Positions 16,997 through 26,197 of a DNA stretch of 64,000 bases are shown in pieces. The position numbers were made by a program, and so were the translations under genes. Location of the stretch: contig NZ_JACHJB010000001.1 of the NCBI RefSeq assembly GCF_014207745.1, positions 2,914,001 through 2,978,000 on the forward strand, given 5' to 3'. How positions within the stretch are numbered: position 1 is the first letter of the stretch; every line of letters starts with the position of its first letter. Origin of the DNA: Nonomuraea muscovyensis. Lineage in GTDB: Bacteria; Actinomycetota; Actinomycetes; Streptosporangiales; Streptosporangiaceae. The notes below the pieces were generated by a model. That model was not told where the DNA came from. It made no database searches and saw only the letters and a program-made list of their open reading frames with translations.

Positions 16997-17422
16997 GTGC
17001 TGATAGCCATATGGATGGGCGCCGCCGCGGGGCTCGGCGGCGCGGTGGTGGGCTACCTCGCGCTCAGGCGGGCGAGGGCCGAGATCGACGACTGCCGCAG
17101 GCAGCTCGTTCGGGCCGCGAGCGGCGGCGGTGACCTGCGAGCCATCCGCGACGTGGCCGTCTGCCGCTACGACGCGCTGGAGGAGATGTCCGGCAGGCTG
17201 TCGTTCTCGGTCGCCCTGATGAACGGGCTCGGCGACGGCATCGTGCTGACCTCCATCAACGGCAGGTCCGAAACCCGCACCTACGTACGCGCCATAACCG
17301 GGGGCCGGGGCGAGCAGCCGCTGGCGCCCGAGGAGCAGGAGGCTGTGCGCGCCGCCCGGCTCGGGCTCGGACCCGTCATCACAAAGCCGCGCGCATCGCG
17401 ACAACCTGCGGATACTCTGTAA
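16997..17422 (+). CDS. DUF4446 family protein
   Basis: The 141-residue protein has one N-terminal membrane span (IWMGAAAGLGGAVVGYLAL), then a coiled segment and the conserved block RYDALEEMSGRLSFSVALMN followed by GDGIVLTSINGRSETRTY. These are the marks of DUF4446, a family often placed just before pheA in actinomycetes. Its function is unknown. It follows GT87 by one base and precedes pheA by two, so it may be co-transcribed with both. Confidence 0.85.
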   Translation: MLIAIWMGAAAGLGGAVVGYLALRRARAEIDDCRRQLVRAASGGGDLRAIRDVAVCRYDALEEMSGRLSFSVALMNGLGDGIVLTSINGRSETRTYVRAITGGRGEQPLAPEEQEAVRAARLGLGPVITKPRASRQPADTL

Positions 17423-17424
17423 CC

Positions 17425-18345
17425 ATGCCCAGACTCGCCTACCTTGGACCCGAGGGCACCTTCACCGAGGAGGCCCTGCGGCTCCTGGAGCCCGACGCCG
17501 AGCGCCTGCCCTGCGCCAGCGTGCCCGCCGCGCTCGCCGCCGCGCGCAACGGCGAGGCCGACGGCGCCGTGGTCCCGCTCGAAAACTCCGTCGAGGGCGC
17601 CATCACCACCACCCTCGACGAGTTCGCCTGGGGTGAGCCGCTGCTCATCACGGCCGAGCTGCTGCTGCCGGTGCGCTTCTCGCTGCTGGCCCGGCCCGGC
17701 ACCGAGATCCCGCACATCAAGCGGGTCTACACCCACCCGGCGGCCATCACCCAGAGCCGCGCCTTCGTCGCCCGCGAGCTGCCCGACGCCGTCGTGGTGA
17801 GCGCGCCCTCCACGGCCGCCGCGGCCCAGGAGGTCTCGCTGCCCGGCTCCCCCTACGACGCGGCCATCGCGGCGCCCATCGCGGGCGAGCACTACGGGCT
17901 GGTCGAGCTGGCCGGCGACATCGGCGACCGGACCGACACCGTGACCAGGTTCGTCAGGGTCAACCGGCCCGGCCCGCTGCCCGAGCCCACCGGCTCCGAC
18001 CGCACCACGCTCGTCGTCTTCCTCGCCGACGACCACCCGGGCGCGCTGCTGGAGATGCTGACGGAGTTCTCGGTGCGCGGCGTCAACCTGAGCCGCATCG
18101 AGTCGCGGCCCACCGGCGACGGCATCGGCCGCTATTTCTTCCACTTCGACTTCGAGGGGCACGCCGCCGACGCCCGGGTCGGCGAGGCCCTCGCGGGGCT
18201 GCACCGCATCTGCGGCGAGGTCCGCTTCCTCGGCAGCTATCCGCGTGCCGACGGCGTCGCGCCGCAGGTCAAGCCCGGCACCTCCGACACCGAGTTCGCC
18301 GAGGCGGCCGACTGGCTGGCCCGCGTACGCGCCGGCCAGGTCTGA
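17425..18345 (+). CDS. pheA: Prephenate dehydratase
   Basis: The 306-residue enzyme makes phenylpyruvate from prephenate in phenylalanine synthesis. LAYLGPEGTFTEEA starts the catalytic domain, GAVVPLENSVEGAI is the substrate loop, and a threonine-containing segment ends with DRTDTVTRFVRV. An ACT regulatory domain follows from about residue 195, with GALLEMLTEFSVRGVNLSRIESRP, the motif that binds phenylalanine for feedback inhibition. It is a stand-alone monofunctional enzyme, usual for actinomycetes. Confidence 0.95.
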   Translation: MPRLAYLGPEGTFTEEALRLLEPDAERLPCASVPAALAAARNGEADGAVVPLENSVEGAITTTLDEFAWGEPLLITAELLLPVRFSLLARPGTEIPHIKRVYTHPAAITQSRAFVARELPDAVVVSAPSTAAAAQEVSLPGSPYDAAIAAPIAGEHYGLVELAGDIGDRTDTVTRFVRVNRPGPLPEPTGSDRTTLVVFLADDHPGALLEMLTEFSVRGVNLSRIESRPTGDGIGRYFFHFDFEGHAADARVGEALAGLHRICGEVRFLGSYPRADGVAPQVKPGTSDTEFAEAADWLARVRAGQV

Positions 18346-18373
18346 CGAGCCGACGGGCGGCATAACCGGGGAG

Positions 18374-18382
18374 TTATCCACA
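18374..18382 (+). promoter_or_regulatory. Single DnaA-box match
   Basis: TTATCCACA is a perfect consensus DnaA box. It stands alone between pheA and the M64 peptidase gene, 75 bases before the latter's start, inside an imperfect inverted repeat (GGGGAGT/ATTACTCCCC). It is not part of an origin; a regulatory role or chance is possible. Confidence 0.35.
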
Positions 18383-18456
18383 AGAGAGATTACTCCCCGT
18401 CTCGGCGTTCGGTCAGCCTTGGGGGGACGTCCAACGCATCCGTCCAAGGAGATGCC

Positions 18457-19425
18457 GTGCGCCACACCCCCCGATTAGCGGCCGTCGTCCTGGTCGCCGC
18501 CGCGCTCCTCGCCGCCCCCGGCCCGGCCGCCGCCCAGCCGCCGCCCACCGAGCCCGTCGAATGGGTGGAGGTCTTCTCCCCCGACGGCACGATCGAGCGG
18601 GTCGAGGTCCCCGAGCGGACCGAGCCCCGCACCGCCCGCATCACGGCCGCGCCGCCCACCGTGGTCGCCCTTCAGCGGACGGGCCCCTCTGACCGCCGCT
18701 TCGACCTGGTCTTCGTCGGCGACGGCTACACCGCGGCCGAGCTGGGCGCCTTCCGCAACCACGTGGCGGGCAAGTGGGCCCACATGATCACGGTGGAGCC
18801 CTTCCGGTCGTACAAGGACTCGTTCAACGTCTGGATGGTCAACGTCGTCTCACCGGAGTCGGGCGTGGACCACGACCCTTACCGGGGCGTCTCCCGCGAC
18901 ACCGCGCTCGGCATGGGGTTCTGGTGCGCGAACATGCAGCGCCTGCTGTGCGTGAACGAGCGCGCGGCGCGGTCCTACGCCGCCTACGCACCCGAGGCGG
19001 ACCAGGTGATCGCGCTGGCCAACTCCACCACCTACGGGGGCGCCGGCGGCGGCGTGGCCACCGCCTCGGGCGGCAACCCCCAGTCCGGGTGGATCGCGGT
19101 GCACGAGCTCGGCCACTCGGTCGGCGGTCTGGGCGACGAGTACGACTATCCCTACGACCGCTACAGCGGGCCCGAGCCGTCCGCGCCGAACATCAGCGTC
19201 TACTCGTCCTCCCAGATGTCGGCCTACCGGCTGAAGTGGTACGCCTACCTCGGCCGGCCGACCCCCGACGGTGGCGTCATCGGCACCTACGCGGGCGCCC
19301 ACCAGTACCGCACCGGGATCCACCGGCCCTCCCAGGACTCGCTCATGCGCACCCTGGGCAGGCCGTTCAACAGCGTCGGCCTGGACATCATGATCGCGGC
19401 CATCCGGGCCCGCACCGGGACCTGA
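18457..19425 (+). CDS. Secreted M64 family metallopeptidase
   Basis: The 322-residue protein has a signal peptide (about residues 1-27, ending PAAAQ). RFDLVFVGDGYTAAELGAF is the family's entry motif. The zinc site is HELGHSVGGLGDEY with His-216 and His-220 as ligands, Glu-217 as base and a downstream Glu as third ligand. M64 peptidases include the IgA protease of Clostridium ramosum, but soil members have unknown targets. It starts with GTG after AAGGAG and is a single-gene unit. Confidence 0.9.
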   Translation: MRHTPRLAAVVLVAAALLAAPGPAAAQPPPTEPVEWVEVFSPDGTIERVEVPERTEPRTARITAAPPTVVALQRTGPSDRRFDLVFVGDGYTAAELGAFRNHVAGKWAHMITVEPFRSYKDSFNVWMVNVVSPESGVDHDPYRGVSRDTALGMGFWCANMQRLLCVNERAARSYAAYAPEADQVIALANSTTYGGAGGGVATASGGNPQSGWIAVHELGHSVGGLGDEYDYPYDRYSGPEPSAPNISVYSSSQMSAYRLKWYAYLGRPTPDGGVIGTYAGAHQYRTGIHRPSQDSLMRTLGRPFNSVGLDIMIAAIRARTGT

Positions 19426-19491
19426 CGCCCCGGCGCCCGCCCCGGGCGAGAAGGCGCGGTGCCCGCCCCCGGACGGAGGCGGGCACCGTCG

Positions 19492-20448
19492 TCACCCCGG
19501 GTCGGCGTCGGCGGGCGGCCCGGGCTCCTGGCGGGCGAGCCAGGCGGTGTAGTGCGGGCACGCGTCCAGCGCCTCCTGGTGCGCCCGGGTGGCCAGGCGC
19601 ACCAGGAGGTCGCCGTGCCGCGCGAGCGGACCGTCGCGCCGCCAGGCGACGAGGTGTCGCATCCACAGCGGCGTGCCGGCGATCGGGAGGACCGCGATGT
19701 CCTCGTCGGCGGCGAACGTGGCCCGGCAGGGCGAGAGGGCCCGGCGGCGGGCGACGAGCTCGCGGATCATGGCCACCTCGACCATGAGATGCGGCACCCG
19801 TGGCGTGAAGCCCGCCTCGCGGCAGGCGGCGGTGAAACACTCCGGCCAGCCCACCCCGTCGGGCGGCGACAGCACCCAGTCCGCCTCCGCCAGGTCGGCC
19901 AGCCCTACCTCGGGCCGTCCGGAGAGCGGATGCCGGCTGCTCATCGCGACGAACACCGGCTCGACGCCCACGCTCCGCGTCTCGATCGAGGGCACCGACG
20001 GCAACCGGTGGCCGGGGTAGTCGACCAGTGTGGCGGCGTCCAGCCGGCGGGAGGCCAGCAGGTCGAGCAGCAGCCGGGGGGAGTGCTCCGTCTGCACGGT
20101 GACGGCCAGGCCGGGGATCTCGAACAGCCGCGTGAGCAGCCCGCTGAGCACCGGGTTGGCGTAACCGCCGAGACGGGCCGGCCCGGACCCGGGGTCGCCG
20201 CCGTCGAGCAGCTCGTCCACGATGGCCAGCGCCGCGCGGGCCCGGGTCAGCACGAACTGACCGAACGGGGTCGGCGTGATCCCGCCCCGGCCGCGACGGA
20301 AGATCTGGCCGCCCAAGGTCTCCTCGATGCGCCGCAACTGGGCGGTGAGCGCGGGCTGCGAGACGCCTGCCTGGGCGGCGGCCCGGCTGAGGCTGCCGGC
20401 GTCGGCAATGGCGCGCAACGCGCGCAGGTGGCGCAGCTCCAGCCGCAT
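19492..20448 (-). CDS. LysR-family transcriptional regulator
   Basis: The 318-residue protein has the LysR winged helix at residues 1-62 (LRHLRALRAIADAGSLSRAA and GVSQPALTAQLRRIEETLG). A periplasmic-binding-protein-like effector domain follows. An extra C-terminal stretch with ACPHYTAWLARQEPG lies beyond the usual end. It is divergent from serS with 63 bases between starts. A T-N11-A site lies in that gap, so self-regulation is likely; control of serS is less likely. The effector is unknown. Confidence 0.88.
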   Translation of the reverse strand: MRLELRHLRALRAIADAGSLSRAAAQAGVSQPALTAQLRRIEETLGGQIFRRGRGGITPTPFGQFVLTRARAALAIVDELLDGGDPGSGPARLGGYANPVLSGLLTRLFEIPGLAVTVQTEHSPRLLLDLLASRRLDAATLVDYPGHRLPSVPSIETRSVGVEPVFVAMSSRHPLSGRPEVGLADLAEADWVLSPPDGVGWPECFTAACREAGFTPRVPHLMVEVAMIRELVARRRALSPCRATFAADEDIAVLPIAGTPLWMRHLVAWRRDGPLARHGDLLVRLATRAHQEALDACPHYTAWLARQEPGPPADADPG

Positions 20449-20456
20449 CGACCTAC

Positions 20457-20469
20457 TATAGGCGCCGTA
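20457..20469. promoter_or_regulatory. LysR-type T-N11-A site
   Basis: TATAGGCGCCGTA fits T-N11-A and is centred on the palindrome GGCGCC, 9 bases before the LysR start codon. Its position suits autorepression. Confidence 0.4.
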
Positions 20470-20511
20470 TTCGGGAGGCCAACCGCTGTCCGGCACCGGT
20501 AGCCTCTTCTT

Positions 20512-21774
20512 GTGATTGACCTGCGCACCCTTCGTGAGGACCCCGACCGGCTCCGGGCATCGCAGCGTGCCCGCGGCGAGGACGACTCCGTCGTCGACAA
20601 GCTGCTCGACCTGGACGAGCGCCGCCGCTCGGCGCTGACCGGCTTCGAGTCGCTGCGCGCGGAGCAGAAGAGCCTGGGCAAGTCGGTCTCCAGGGCGCAG
20701 GGCGAGGACAAAGCGGCGCTGCTCGCCCGGGCCAAGGAGCTGGCTGCCGAGGTCAGGGCCGCCGAGGCGGAGGCCGAGCGACTGGGCGCCGAGCTCGACG
20801 AGCTGCTGCAGACGGTGCCCAACATCGTCGAGGCCGACGCGCCCGCCGGAGGCGAGGACGACTACGTCGTGCTGGAGACGCACGGCGAGCCGCGGACGTT
20901 CGACTTCGAGCCGAAGGACCACCTGGAGCTGGGCGAGCTGCTCGACGCCATCGACATGGAGCGCGGCGCGAAGGTGTCGGGCTCGCGGTTCTTCTTCCTC
21001 AAGGGCGTCGGCGCCCGGCTGCAGCTCGGCCTGCTCAACATGGCCATGCAGCACGCGATCGCGCACGGCTTCGTCCCGATGATCACCCCGGTGCTGGTCA
21101 AGCCCGAGACCATGCAGGGCACGGGCTTCCACGTGGCCCACGACAAGGAGATCTACCGCCTGCCGGAGGACGACCTCTACCTGGTGGGCACCTCCGAGGT
21201 GTCGCTGGCCGGCTACCACGCCCAGGAGATCCTGGCCGGCGACCAGCTCCCGCTGCGCTACGCCGGCTGGTCGTCCTGCTTCCGCCGCGAGGCGGGCTCC
21301 TACGGCAAGGACACCCGGGGCATCATCCGCGTCCACCAGTTCGACAAGGTGGAGATGTTCTCCTACTGCCGCCCCGAGGAGGCGCACGAGGAGCACCAGC
21401 GGCTGCTCGGCTGGGAGAAGGAGATGCTGGCCGCCATCGAGGTGCCCTACCGGATCATCGACACGGCCGCGGGCGACCTCGGCATGTCGGCCGCCCGCAA
21501 GTTCGACTGCGAGGCGTGGATCCCCACCCAGGGCCGCTACCGCGAGCTGACCTCGACCTCCAACTGCACGGAGTTCCAGGCGCGCCGGCTCGGCGTCCGC
21601 TACCGCGACAAGGACGGCAAGCCGCAGCACCTGGCAACGCTCAACGGCACCCTGGCCACCACCCGCTGGATCGTCGCCATCCTGGAAAACCACCAGCAGG
21701 CCGACGGCTCGGTCGTGGTGCCCCAGGCGCTGCGCCCCTACGTGGGCCTCGACGTGCTGGAGCCCGCCAAGTAG
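20512..21774 (+). CDS. serS: Seryl-tRNA synthetase
   Basis: The 420-residue class II synthetase charges tRNA-Ser with serine. The N-terminal coiled-coil arm spans about residues 30-105. Motif 2 is [21 protein letters not shown], and motif 3 lies in [28 protein letters not shown] is the serine-binding region. It starts with GTG. A tRNA-Ser(UGA) gene lies 6.7 kb downstream. The last 37 bases overlap the convergent membrane protein gene. Confidence 0.97.
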   Translation: MIDLRTLREDPDRLRASQRARGEDDSVVDKLLDLDERRRSALTGFESLRAEQKSLGKSVSRAQGEDKAALLARAKELAAEVRAAEAEAERLGAELDELLQTVPNIVEADAPAGGEDDYVVLETHGEPRTFDFEPKDHLELGELLDAIDMERGAKVSGSRFFFLKGVGARLQLGLLNMAMQHAIAHGFVPMITPVLVKPETMQGTGFHVAHDKEIYRLPEDDLYLVGTSEVSLAGYHAQEILAGDQLPLRYAGWSSCFRREAGSYGKDTRGIIRVHQFDKVEMFSYCRPEEAHEEHQRLLGWEKEMLAAIEVPYRIIDTAAGDLGMSAARKFDCEAWIPTQGRYRELTSTSNCTEFQARRLGVRYRDKDGKPQHLATLNGTLATTRWIVAILENHQQADGSVVVPQALRPYVGLDVLEPAK

Positions 21775-23228
21775 TCCTCGGGGCCGGGCGCGGCCGCCTG
21801 GCGGCGGACGAGCGCGACGACCGCCGCCGGCACCGTCACGGCCAGGCAGGCCGCCATCGCCACGGCGATGCCGTAGGAGTCCGGGGTGCCCCGCGCCCAG
21901 CCGTGGAAGGGCGCGTACACAGCGGCGAAGGCGAGCGGCGCGCCCGCCAGGCCGACGAGCAACGCCCGCCCCCGTGCGCGCCCGGCGGCGGCGAGGGAGA
22001 GGCACACGACGACGCCCAGGAGCGTCGCGGCGGCGCCGAGTGCCAGCGCCACCGGTCGCACCTCGCCGAGATGGTGGTCGGCGAATCCGCGCAGGGTGGT
22101 GTAGTACAGCCCGCCGCAGGCCAGCAGCGCGAAGGCCATGTACGGCGGGTGCAGCCGCCGCATGCCCGATCCGAGTGCGCCCAGCAGCACGGCGAGGGCG
22201 AAGACGTAGGCCACCTCCCGCTCGCCCTCCACGGGATCGGCGGACCAGGGAGCCGCGAACTCCGGCCAGCCCACGTGGCGCCAGTCGCCGGAGACGTCGC
22301 GGACCGTGAGGCCGGCGGCGTCGCTCGCCACCACCACGACGTGCCCGCCCGGCCGGGGCTGCACGGCCAGCCCTCGTGACCGCGCCGCCGTCATGTCCGT
22401 GGTCGGGTGCGTCCTGGCCAGGACGTCGATCCGGCCCTGGGACAGCTCCCACGAGGCGTGCCAGGTGGTGCCGCCGTCGTCGGACTGCTCGACGGCCACC
22501 CGTCCGGGGACGACGCGGTAGCACCGCCGCGCCTGGTACGGCACGCACGCGGCGCTCGGCGCCCCGACGGGGCCGGTTCCGTCCGGCGCGGCCACGGTCT
22601 CCTCCGACCAGGTGCGCCCGCCGTCCGTGGACACGAGACCCTGGACCGGGCCGTCGGGCGCCAGGTAGCCGGCGACCACCACGACGCGCTGGCCCTCGAC
22701 GCGCACGGCGAGAACCGGGGGCGGAGGGTAGTAGACCCCCGAGGCCGTCACGGCGACCACGGCCAGCGCCACGCCCGCCACCGCTCGCCACCGTCCTGCC
22801 CCAGGACCCCACCGTTCCGTGGCCACCGGCCCCCCTCCCGCTGCGGGACGCGGCCGTGGGGCGGGGGTGAGGGTGCGGCGGCGTACCCACCAGGCGAGGG
22901 CGAGCGCGGGGAGCGCCACGAGATCCGTGGGATCGGCCAGGACGCGCGACGGACCGGCTGCGAGGGTCCAGAGGTGGGAGGCCGCCTGTGCGCCCGTCTC
23001 CGTGGTCTTGACGAGCGTGAAGAGCGCCCCGGTCGCCAGCATGACGGCCAGGTCGGCGCGTCTGGCGAGGAGCAGGGCCGCGAGCGGCGGGGCGACGACG
23101 AGCCCCGCGACGTCACTCAGCTTGCCGGTGACGAACCCGGGATGGGCCTGCTTGAGCAGGTGGTCGTTGAGAAGCAGGACGACGGCCGCGACCATGGTCA
23201 CGGGGTGACACAACCACGCATGCCTCAT
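21738..23228 (-). CDS. Membrane protein with BNR/sialidase-like extracytoplasmic repeats
   Basis: The 496-residue protein has about four N-terminal membrane spans (with [20 protein letters not shown], a segment recurring in uncharacterised actinobacterial proteins). A soluble domain of about 190 residues follows, and about six more spans. The soluble part has two Asp-box-like motifs, STDGGRTW and SDDGGTTW, which mark beta-propeller blades of sialidase-like proteins. There are too few for a complete catalytic sialidase. The function is unknown. The C-terminus overlaps serS by 37 bases on the opposite strand. Confidence 0.75.
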   Translation of the reverse strand: MRHAWLCHPVTMVAAVVLLLNDHLLKQAHPGFVTGKLSDVAGLVVAPPLAALLLARRADLAVMLATGALFTLVKTTETGAQAASHLWTLAAGPSRVLADPTDLVALPALALAWWVRRRTLTPAPRPRPAAGGGPVATERWGPGAGRWRAVAGVALAVVAVTASGVYYPPPPVLAVRVEGQRVVVVAGYLAPDGPVQGLVSTDGGRTWSEETVAAPDGTGPVGAPSAACVPYQARRCYRVVPGRVAVEQSDDGGTTWHASWELSQGRIDVLARTHPTTDMTAARSRGLAVQPRPGGHVVVVASDAAGLTVRDVSGDWRHVGWPEFAAPWSADPVEGEREVAYVFALAVLLGALGSGMRRLHPPYMAFALLACGGLYYTTLRGFADHHLGEVRPVALALGAAATLLGVVVCLSLAAAGRARGRALLVGLAGAPLAFAAVYAPFHGWARGTPDSYGIAVAMAACLAVTVPAAVVALVRRQAAAPGPEDYLAGSSTSRPT

Positions 23229-23318
23229 ACCGGGACAGATCGTCCGGGAGACGCGGAGGTTCGGTCACGGTATGACCTGAGTCACATCCGTGACCGAACC
23301 GCGCCCTGGAACGGCGAA

Positions 23319-23351
23319 AGGCCGGGGTCCGCTGGAAGCGAACCCCGGCCT
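23319..23351 (-). terminator. Rho-independent-like terminator after cspA
   Basis: AGGCCGGGGT pairs with AACCCCGGCCT around a loop, followed on the reverse strand by TTTCGCC. It lies 17 bases beyond the cspA stop codon. Confidence 0.75.
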
Positions 23352-23367
23352 GTCTCGCTGCTACAGG

Positions 23368-23571
23368 TCAGATGGCACGGACCTGAGAGGCCTGCGGCCC
23401 CTTCTGGCCCTGCGTGATCTCGAACTCCACTCGCTGGCCGTCTTCAAGGCTGCGGTAGCCGTTGCCGACGATCTCGGAGAAGTGCACGAACACGTCCGGC
23501 GCACCGCCGTCCGGGGCGATGAAGCCGAAGCCCTTCTCGGCGTTGAACCACTTGACGGTTCCCTGAGCCAT
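23368..23571 (-). CDS. Cold-shock protein (CspA family)
   Basis: This 67-residue protein is a complete cold-shock domain. RNP1 is KGFGFIAP and RNP2 is VFVHFSEI, both on the nucleic-acid binding face. It binds single-stranded RNA and DNA and loosens RNA structure. AGGGAGAG precedes the ATG. It has its own terminator and a long upstream region, usual for the family, where the leader takes part in cold response. Confidence 0.96.
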   Translation of the reverse strand: MAQGTVKWFNAEKGFGFIAPDGGAPDVFVHFSEIVGNGYRSLEDGQRVEFEITQGQKGPQASQVRAI

Positions 23572-23794
23572 AAAAGCTCTCCCTCAGGATGTGAATCTAT
23601 GGGACCCGCACCTCGCGAGTCCCGGTGTGTCGTACAGCAAGCACCCGGGGTGGCTCAGACAATGTCATGCTGGTTTTCACTACGGGATCAGCTAATACAA
23701 CGCCATCACATCTAACACCATTCTGGCGCGTTGGTGTTCCCGTCCCAGGGAAGATTTCTGGCCGGCCGCATGACCGGGCAAACTGGAACGTGTT
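23572..23794. promoter_or_regulatory. Shared 223-base divergent region of cspA and the HAD gene
   Basis: This AT-richer stretch, compared with its surroundings, separates cspA from the divergent phosphatase gene. It must hold both promoters and the cspA leader. ACACCATTCTGGCGCGTTGG around 23717 and the pyrimidine runs on the cspA side are visible, but I cannot define promoter elements with confidence. Confidence 0.4.
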
Positions 23795-24616
23795 ATGCAG
23801 AGCCTTCCCGCGCCCCGCCTCGTGGCCACCGACCTCGACGGCACCGCCCTGCGCGCCGACGGAACCGTCTCTCCCCGCACGGCCGCGGCGTTCGCCAAGG
23901 TCGAGGAGGCGGGGGCCATGCTCGTCTTCGTGACCGGCCGCCCGCCACGCTGGATGAGCGGTGTGGCGAGCGCCACTCGGCACAGAGGCCTGGCCATCTG
24001 TGCTAACGGAGCGTTGATCTACGATCTACATACCGAAAGGATAGTCGAATCACGACTTATCACCCCGGAGGTCCTGGCCGAAGTCGTCGCTCAGCTAAGA
24101 GCGAACGTGCCCGAGCTCGCATTTTCGGTCGAGTATGAGGGGGGATTTGCGCATGAGTCCGATTTCCCCCTCGGGGGCTGGGACAGCAAGGCCGTGGGCG
24201 GGCTGCGGGTGGGCGCGGGCACGCTGACCTCGCAGCCCTGCGCCAAGCTGCTGGCCCTGCACCCCGACATGGACCCCGACAGCCTGCACGCCACCGTGCA
24301 CGACCTCGTGGGTCACCTGGTGACCGCGACCCACTCCAGCGGCAGAGGGCTGATCGAGATGAGCGCGCACGGTGTGACCAAGGCCACAGCCCTGGCCGTG
24401 CTGGCGGAGCGGCACGAGATCAAGCCCGCGCAGGTGGTGGCGTTCGGGGACATGCCCAACGACCTGCCCATGCTGAGTTGGGCAGGCAAGTCGTACGCCG
24501 TCGCGAACGCCCATCCCGACGTGCTGGCCGCTGTCGATCACGTGACGGCGGCCAACAACGAGGACGGGGTCGCCCGAGTGCTCGAAGACCTCTTCGGCCG
24601 AGCGCCTTACAGGTAG
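23795..24616 (+). CDS. HAD-superfamily hydrolase, Cof/IIB type
   Basis: The 273-residue protein has the HAD motif I DLDGTAL near the N-terminus, motif II in FVTGRPP, a lysine in the middle region and motif IV GDMPNDLPML. The cap domain between motifs II and III is of type IIB, as in Cof phosphatases that act on sugar phosphates or nucleotide intermediates. The substrate cannot be told. The stop lies 10 bases inside the convergent bpa gene. Confidence 0.88.
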   Translation: MQSLPAPRLVATDLDGTALRADGTVSPRTAAAFAKVEEAGAMLVFVTGRPPRWMSGVASATRHRGLAICANGALIYDLHTERIVESRLITPEVLAEVVAQLRANVPELAFSVEYEGGFAHESDFPLGGWDSKAVGGLRVGAGTLTSQPCAKLLALHPDMDPDSLHATVHDLVGHLVTATHSSGRGLIEMSAHGVTKATALAVLAERHEIKPAQVVAFGDMPNDLPMLSWAGKSYAVANAHPDVLAAVDHVTAANNEDGVARVLEDLFGRAPYR

Positions 24617-25122
24617 GGGCCCGAACCGCCCGGCGGGCGGTGCTGGTCGTCACCGTGCGGCACGCCGGGCAGCGCCCTGCGCATCTGCTCCAACTGGGCC
24701 CGGGCCGCCATCTGCTGCGCGAACAGGGTGGTCTGGATGCCGTGGAACAGCCCTTCGAGCCAGCCCACGAGCTGGGCGTGGGCGATGCGCAACTCGGCGT
24801 CGCTCGGCGGCACGCCGTTGTCGTCGGTGAACGGCAGCGACAGCCGCTCCAGCTCGTCGACCAGCTCAGGCGCCAGGCCGTCCTCCAACTCCTTGATGGA
24901 GGACTCGTGGATCTCCTTCAGCCGCTTGCGGCTGGCCTCGTCGAGGGGAGCCGCGCGCACCTCCTCCAGAAGCTGCCTGATCATGCTGCCGATCCGCATC
25001 ACCTTGGCGGGCTGCTCGACCAGGTTGGTGACCGACCGCTCGTCGTCGCCGCTGTCGGCCTTGCCCTGGAAGTCAGGGCCCACCACCACGATGTGGGAGG
25101 TGTTGTTGTCCTCAGCATTCAT
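24607..25122 (-). CDS. bpa: Bacterial proteasome activator
   Basis: The 171-residue protein matches the Bpa/PafE family: a disordered N-terminus, then a helical core (MRIGSMIRQLLEEVRAAPLDE, ESSIKELEDGLAPELVDELERL, IAHAQLVGWLEGLFHGIQTT), and a C-terminal tail ending GSGPYL. The final Pro-Tyr-Leu stands in for the HbYX motif (GQYL in mycobacteria) that docks into the 20S proteasome and opens its gate without ATP. The family assembles as a ring of twelve. GGTGAG precedes the ATG at 25122. It is 5 bases after the quinone oxidoreductase gene, so both share a transcript. Confidence 0.92.
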   Translation of the reverse strand: MNAEDNNTSHIVVVGPDFQGKADSGDDERSVTNLVEQPAKVMRIGSMIRQLLEEVRAAPLDEASRKRLKEIHESSIKELEDGLAPELVDELERLSLPFTDDNGVPPSDAELRIAHAQLVGWLEGLFHGIQTTLFAQQMAARAQLEQMRRALPGVPHGDDQHRPPGGSGPYL

Positions 25123-25127
25123 ATGTC

Positions 25128-26084
25128 TCACCGTACTAGCAGGATCTTCCCGATGTGCTCGCCGGAATCGAGCATCCGGTGCGCCTCGGCCGCCTCGGCC
25201 ATCGGCACCTCCGCGTACACCACCGGACGCAGCGCACCCGCGCTGACCAGCGGCCACACGTTGTCGACGACGCTGCGCACGATCGCGCCCTTCTCGTCGA
25301 CCGGACGCGCGCGCAGCGTGGTGCCGTGGATGGAGGCGCGCTTGGTCAGCAGGGCGCCCAGGTCGAGCTCCGCCTTCGCACCGCCCTGCAGGCCGATGGT
25401 CACCATGCGTCCGCCGGTGTTGAGCGCCCTGATGTTCTGCGCGAGGTACTTGGCGCCGATGATGTCGAGGATGACGTCGGCACTCAACCGGTCGGCGAAA
25501 TCCTCCTCACGGTAGTTGACGACCTCGTCGGCGCCCAACTCCGTCAGCCGCCGCGCCTTCTCCGCCGACCCCACGGTCGTCACCACCCGCGAGCCGAGCG
25601 CCTTGGCGAGCTGGACCGCGAACGTGCCGATGCCGCTCGCCCCGCCGTGCACCAGCAGCGTCTCGCCACGGCGCAGCCTGGCCAGCATGAACACGTTGGA
25701 CCAGACCGTGCACGCCACCTCGGGCAGCGCGGCGGCCCGCACCGGCGAGACGCCGTCGGGCACCGGCATGAGCTGCTGCCACGGCACGGCCACCCGCTCG
25801 GCGTAGCCGCCGCCCGCCAGCAGGGCGCACACCTCGTCGCCCGGCCTGAACCCCTCGACGCCGTCGCCGACCTCCGCGACCACGCCGGAGACCTCCAGCC
25901 CCGGGTACGGCGGTGCGCCGGGCGGCGGGTCGTAGAAGCCGCGCCGCTGGTGGACGTCCGCCCTGTTGACCCCGGCCGCCGTCACCTCGATGACGACCTC
26001 GCCCTGCTCGGGGCGCGGATCCGGCACCTCGCGCCACTCCAGCACCTCGGGCCCGCCGGGGGCGGTGATGTCGATCGCTCGCAT
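25128..26084 (-). CDS. NAD(P)H-quinone oxidoreductase, zinc-independent MDR family (PIG3-like)
   Basis: The 318-residue medium-chain reductase has the GroES-like half (residues 1-120, with AAGVNRADVHQRRGFYDPPPG) and a Rossmann half with HGGASGIGTFAVQLAKALG for NADPH. Zinc-ligand cysteines and the structural zinc lobe are absent, as in quinone reductases. RADVHQRRG is typical of the PIG3 branch. It is the first gene of a two-gene unit with bpa; a similar quinone reductase is found near bpa in mycobacteria. Confidence 0.9.
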   Translation of the reverse strand: MRAIDITAPGGPEVLEWREVPDPRPEQGEVVIEVTAAGVNRADVHQRRGFYDPPPGAPPYPGLEVSGVVAEVGDGVEGFRPGDEVCALLAGGGYAERVAVPWQQLMPVPDGVSPVRAAALPEVACTVWSNVFMLARLRRGETLLVHGGASGIGTFAVQLAKALGSRVVTTVGSAEKARRLTELGADEVVNYREEDFADRLSADVILDIIGAKYLAQNIRALNTGGRMVTIGLQGGAKAELDLGALLTKRASIHGTTLRARPVDEKGAIVRSVVDNVWPLVSAGALRPVVYAEVPMAEAAEAHRMLDSGEHIGKILLVR

Positions 26085-26197
26085 GCAACCACGTTAGCTG
26101 GGCAAAGAAGTTGTGGGTTGACTGCGTTCAAGAGAACACATGCCGTTACCCTGCAAGATGTTTGCTGCCCCTTTAGACCCACCCGAGGGGGAACACG

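Noticed and set aside
13429..17010. Very long open frame of 1193 codons on the reverse strand
   Set aside because: It is a high-GC shadow of the phosphatase-like gene and the GT87 gene; its translation is Arg/Gly/His-rich without domains.
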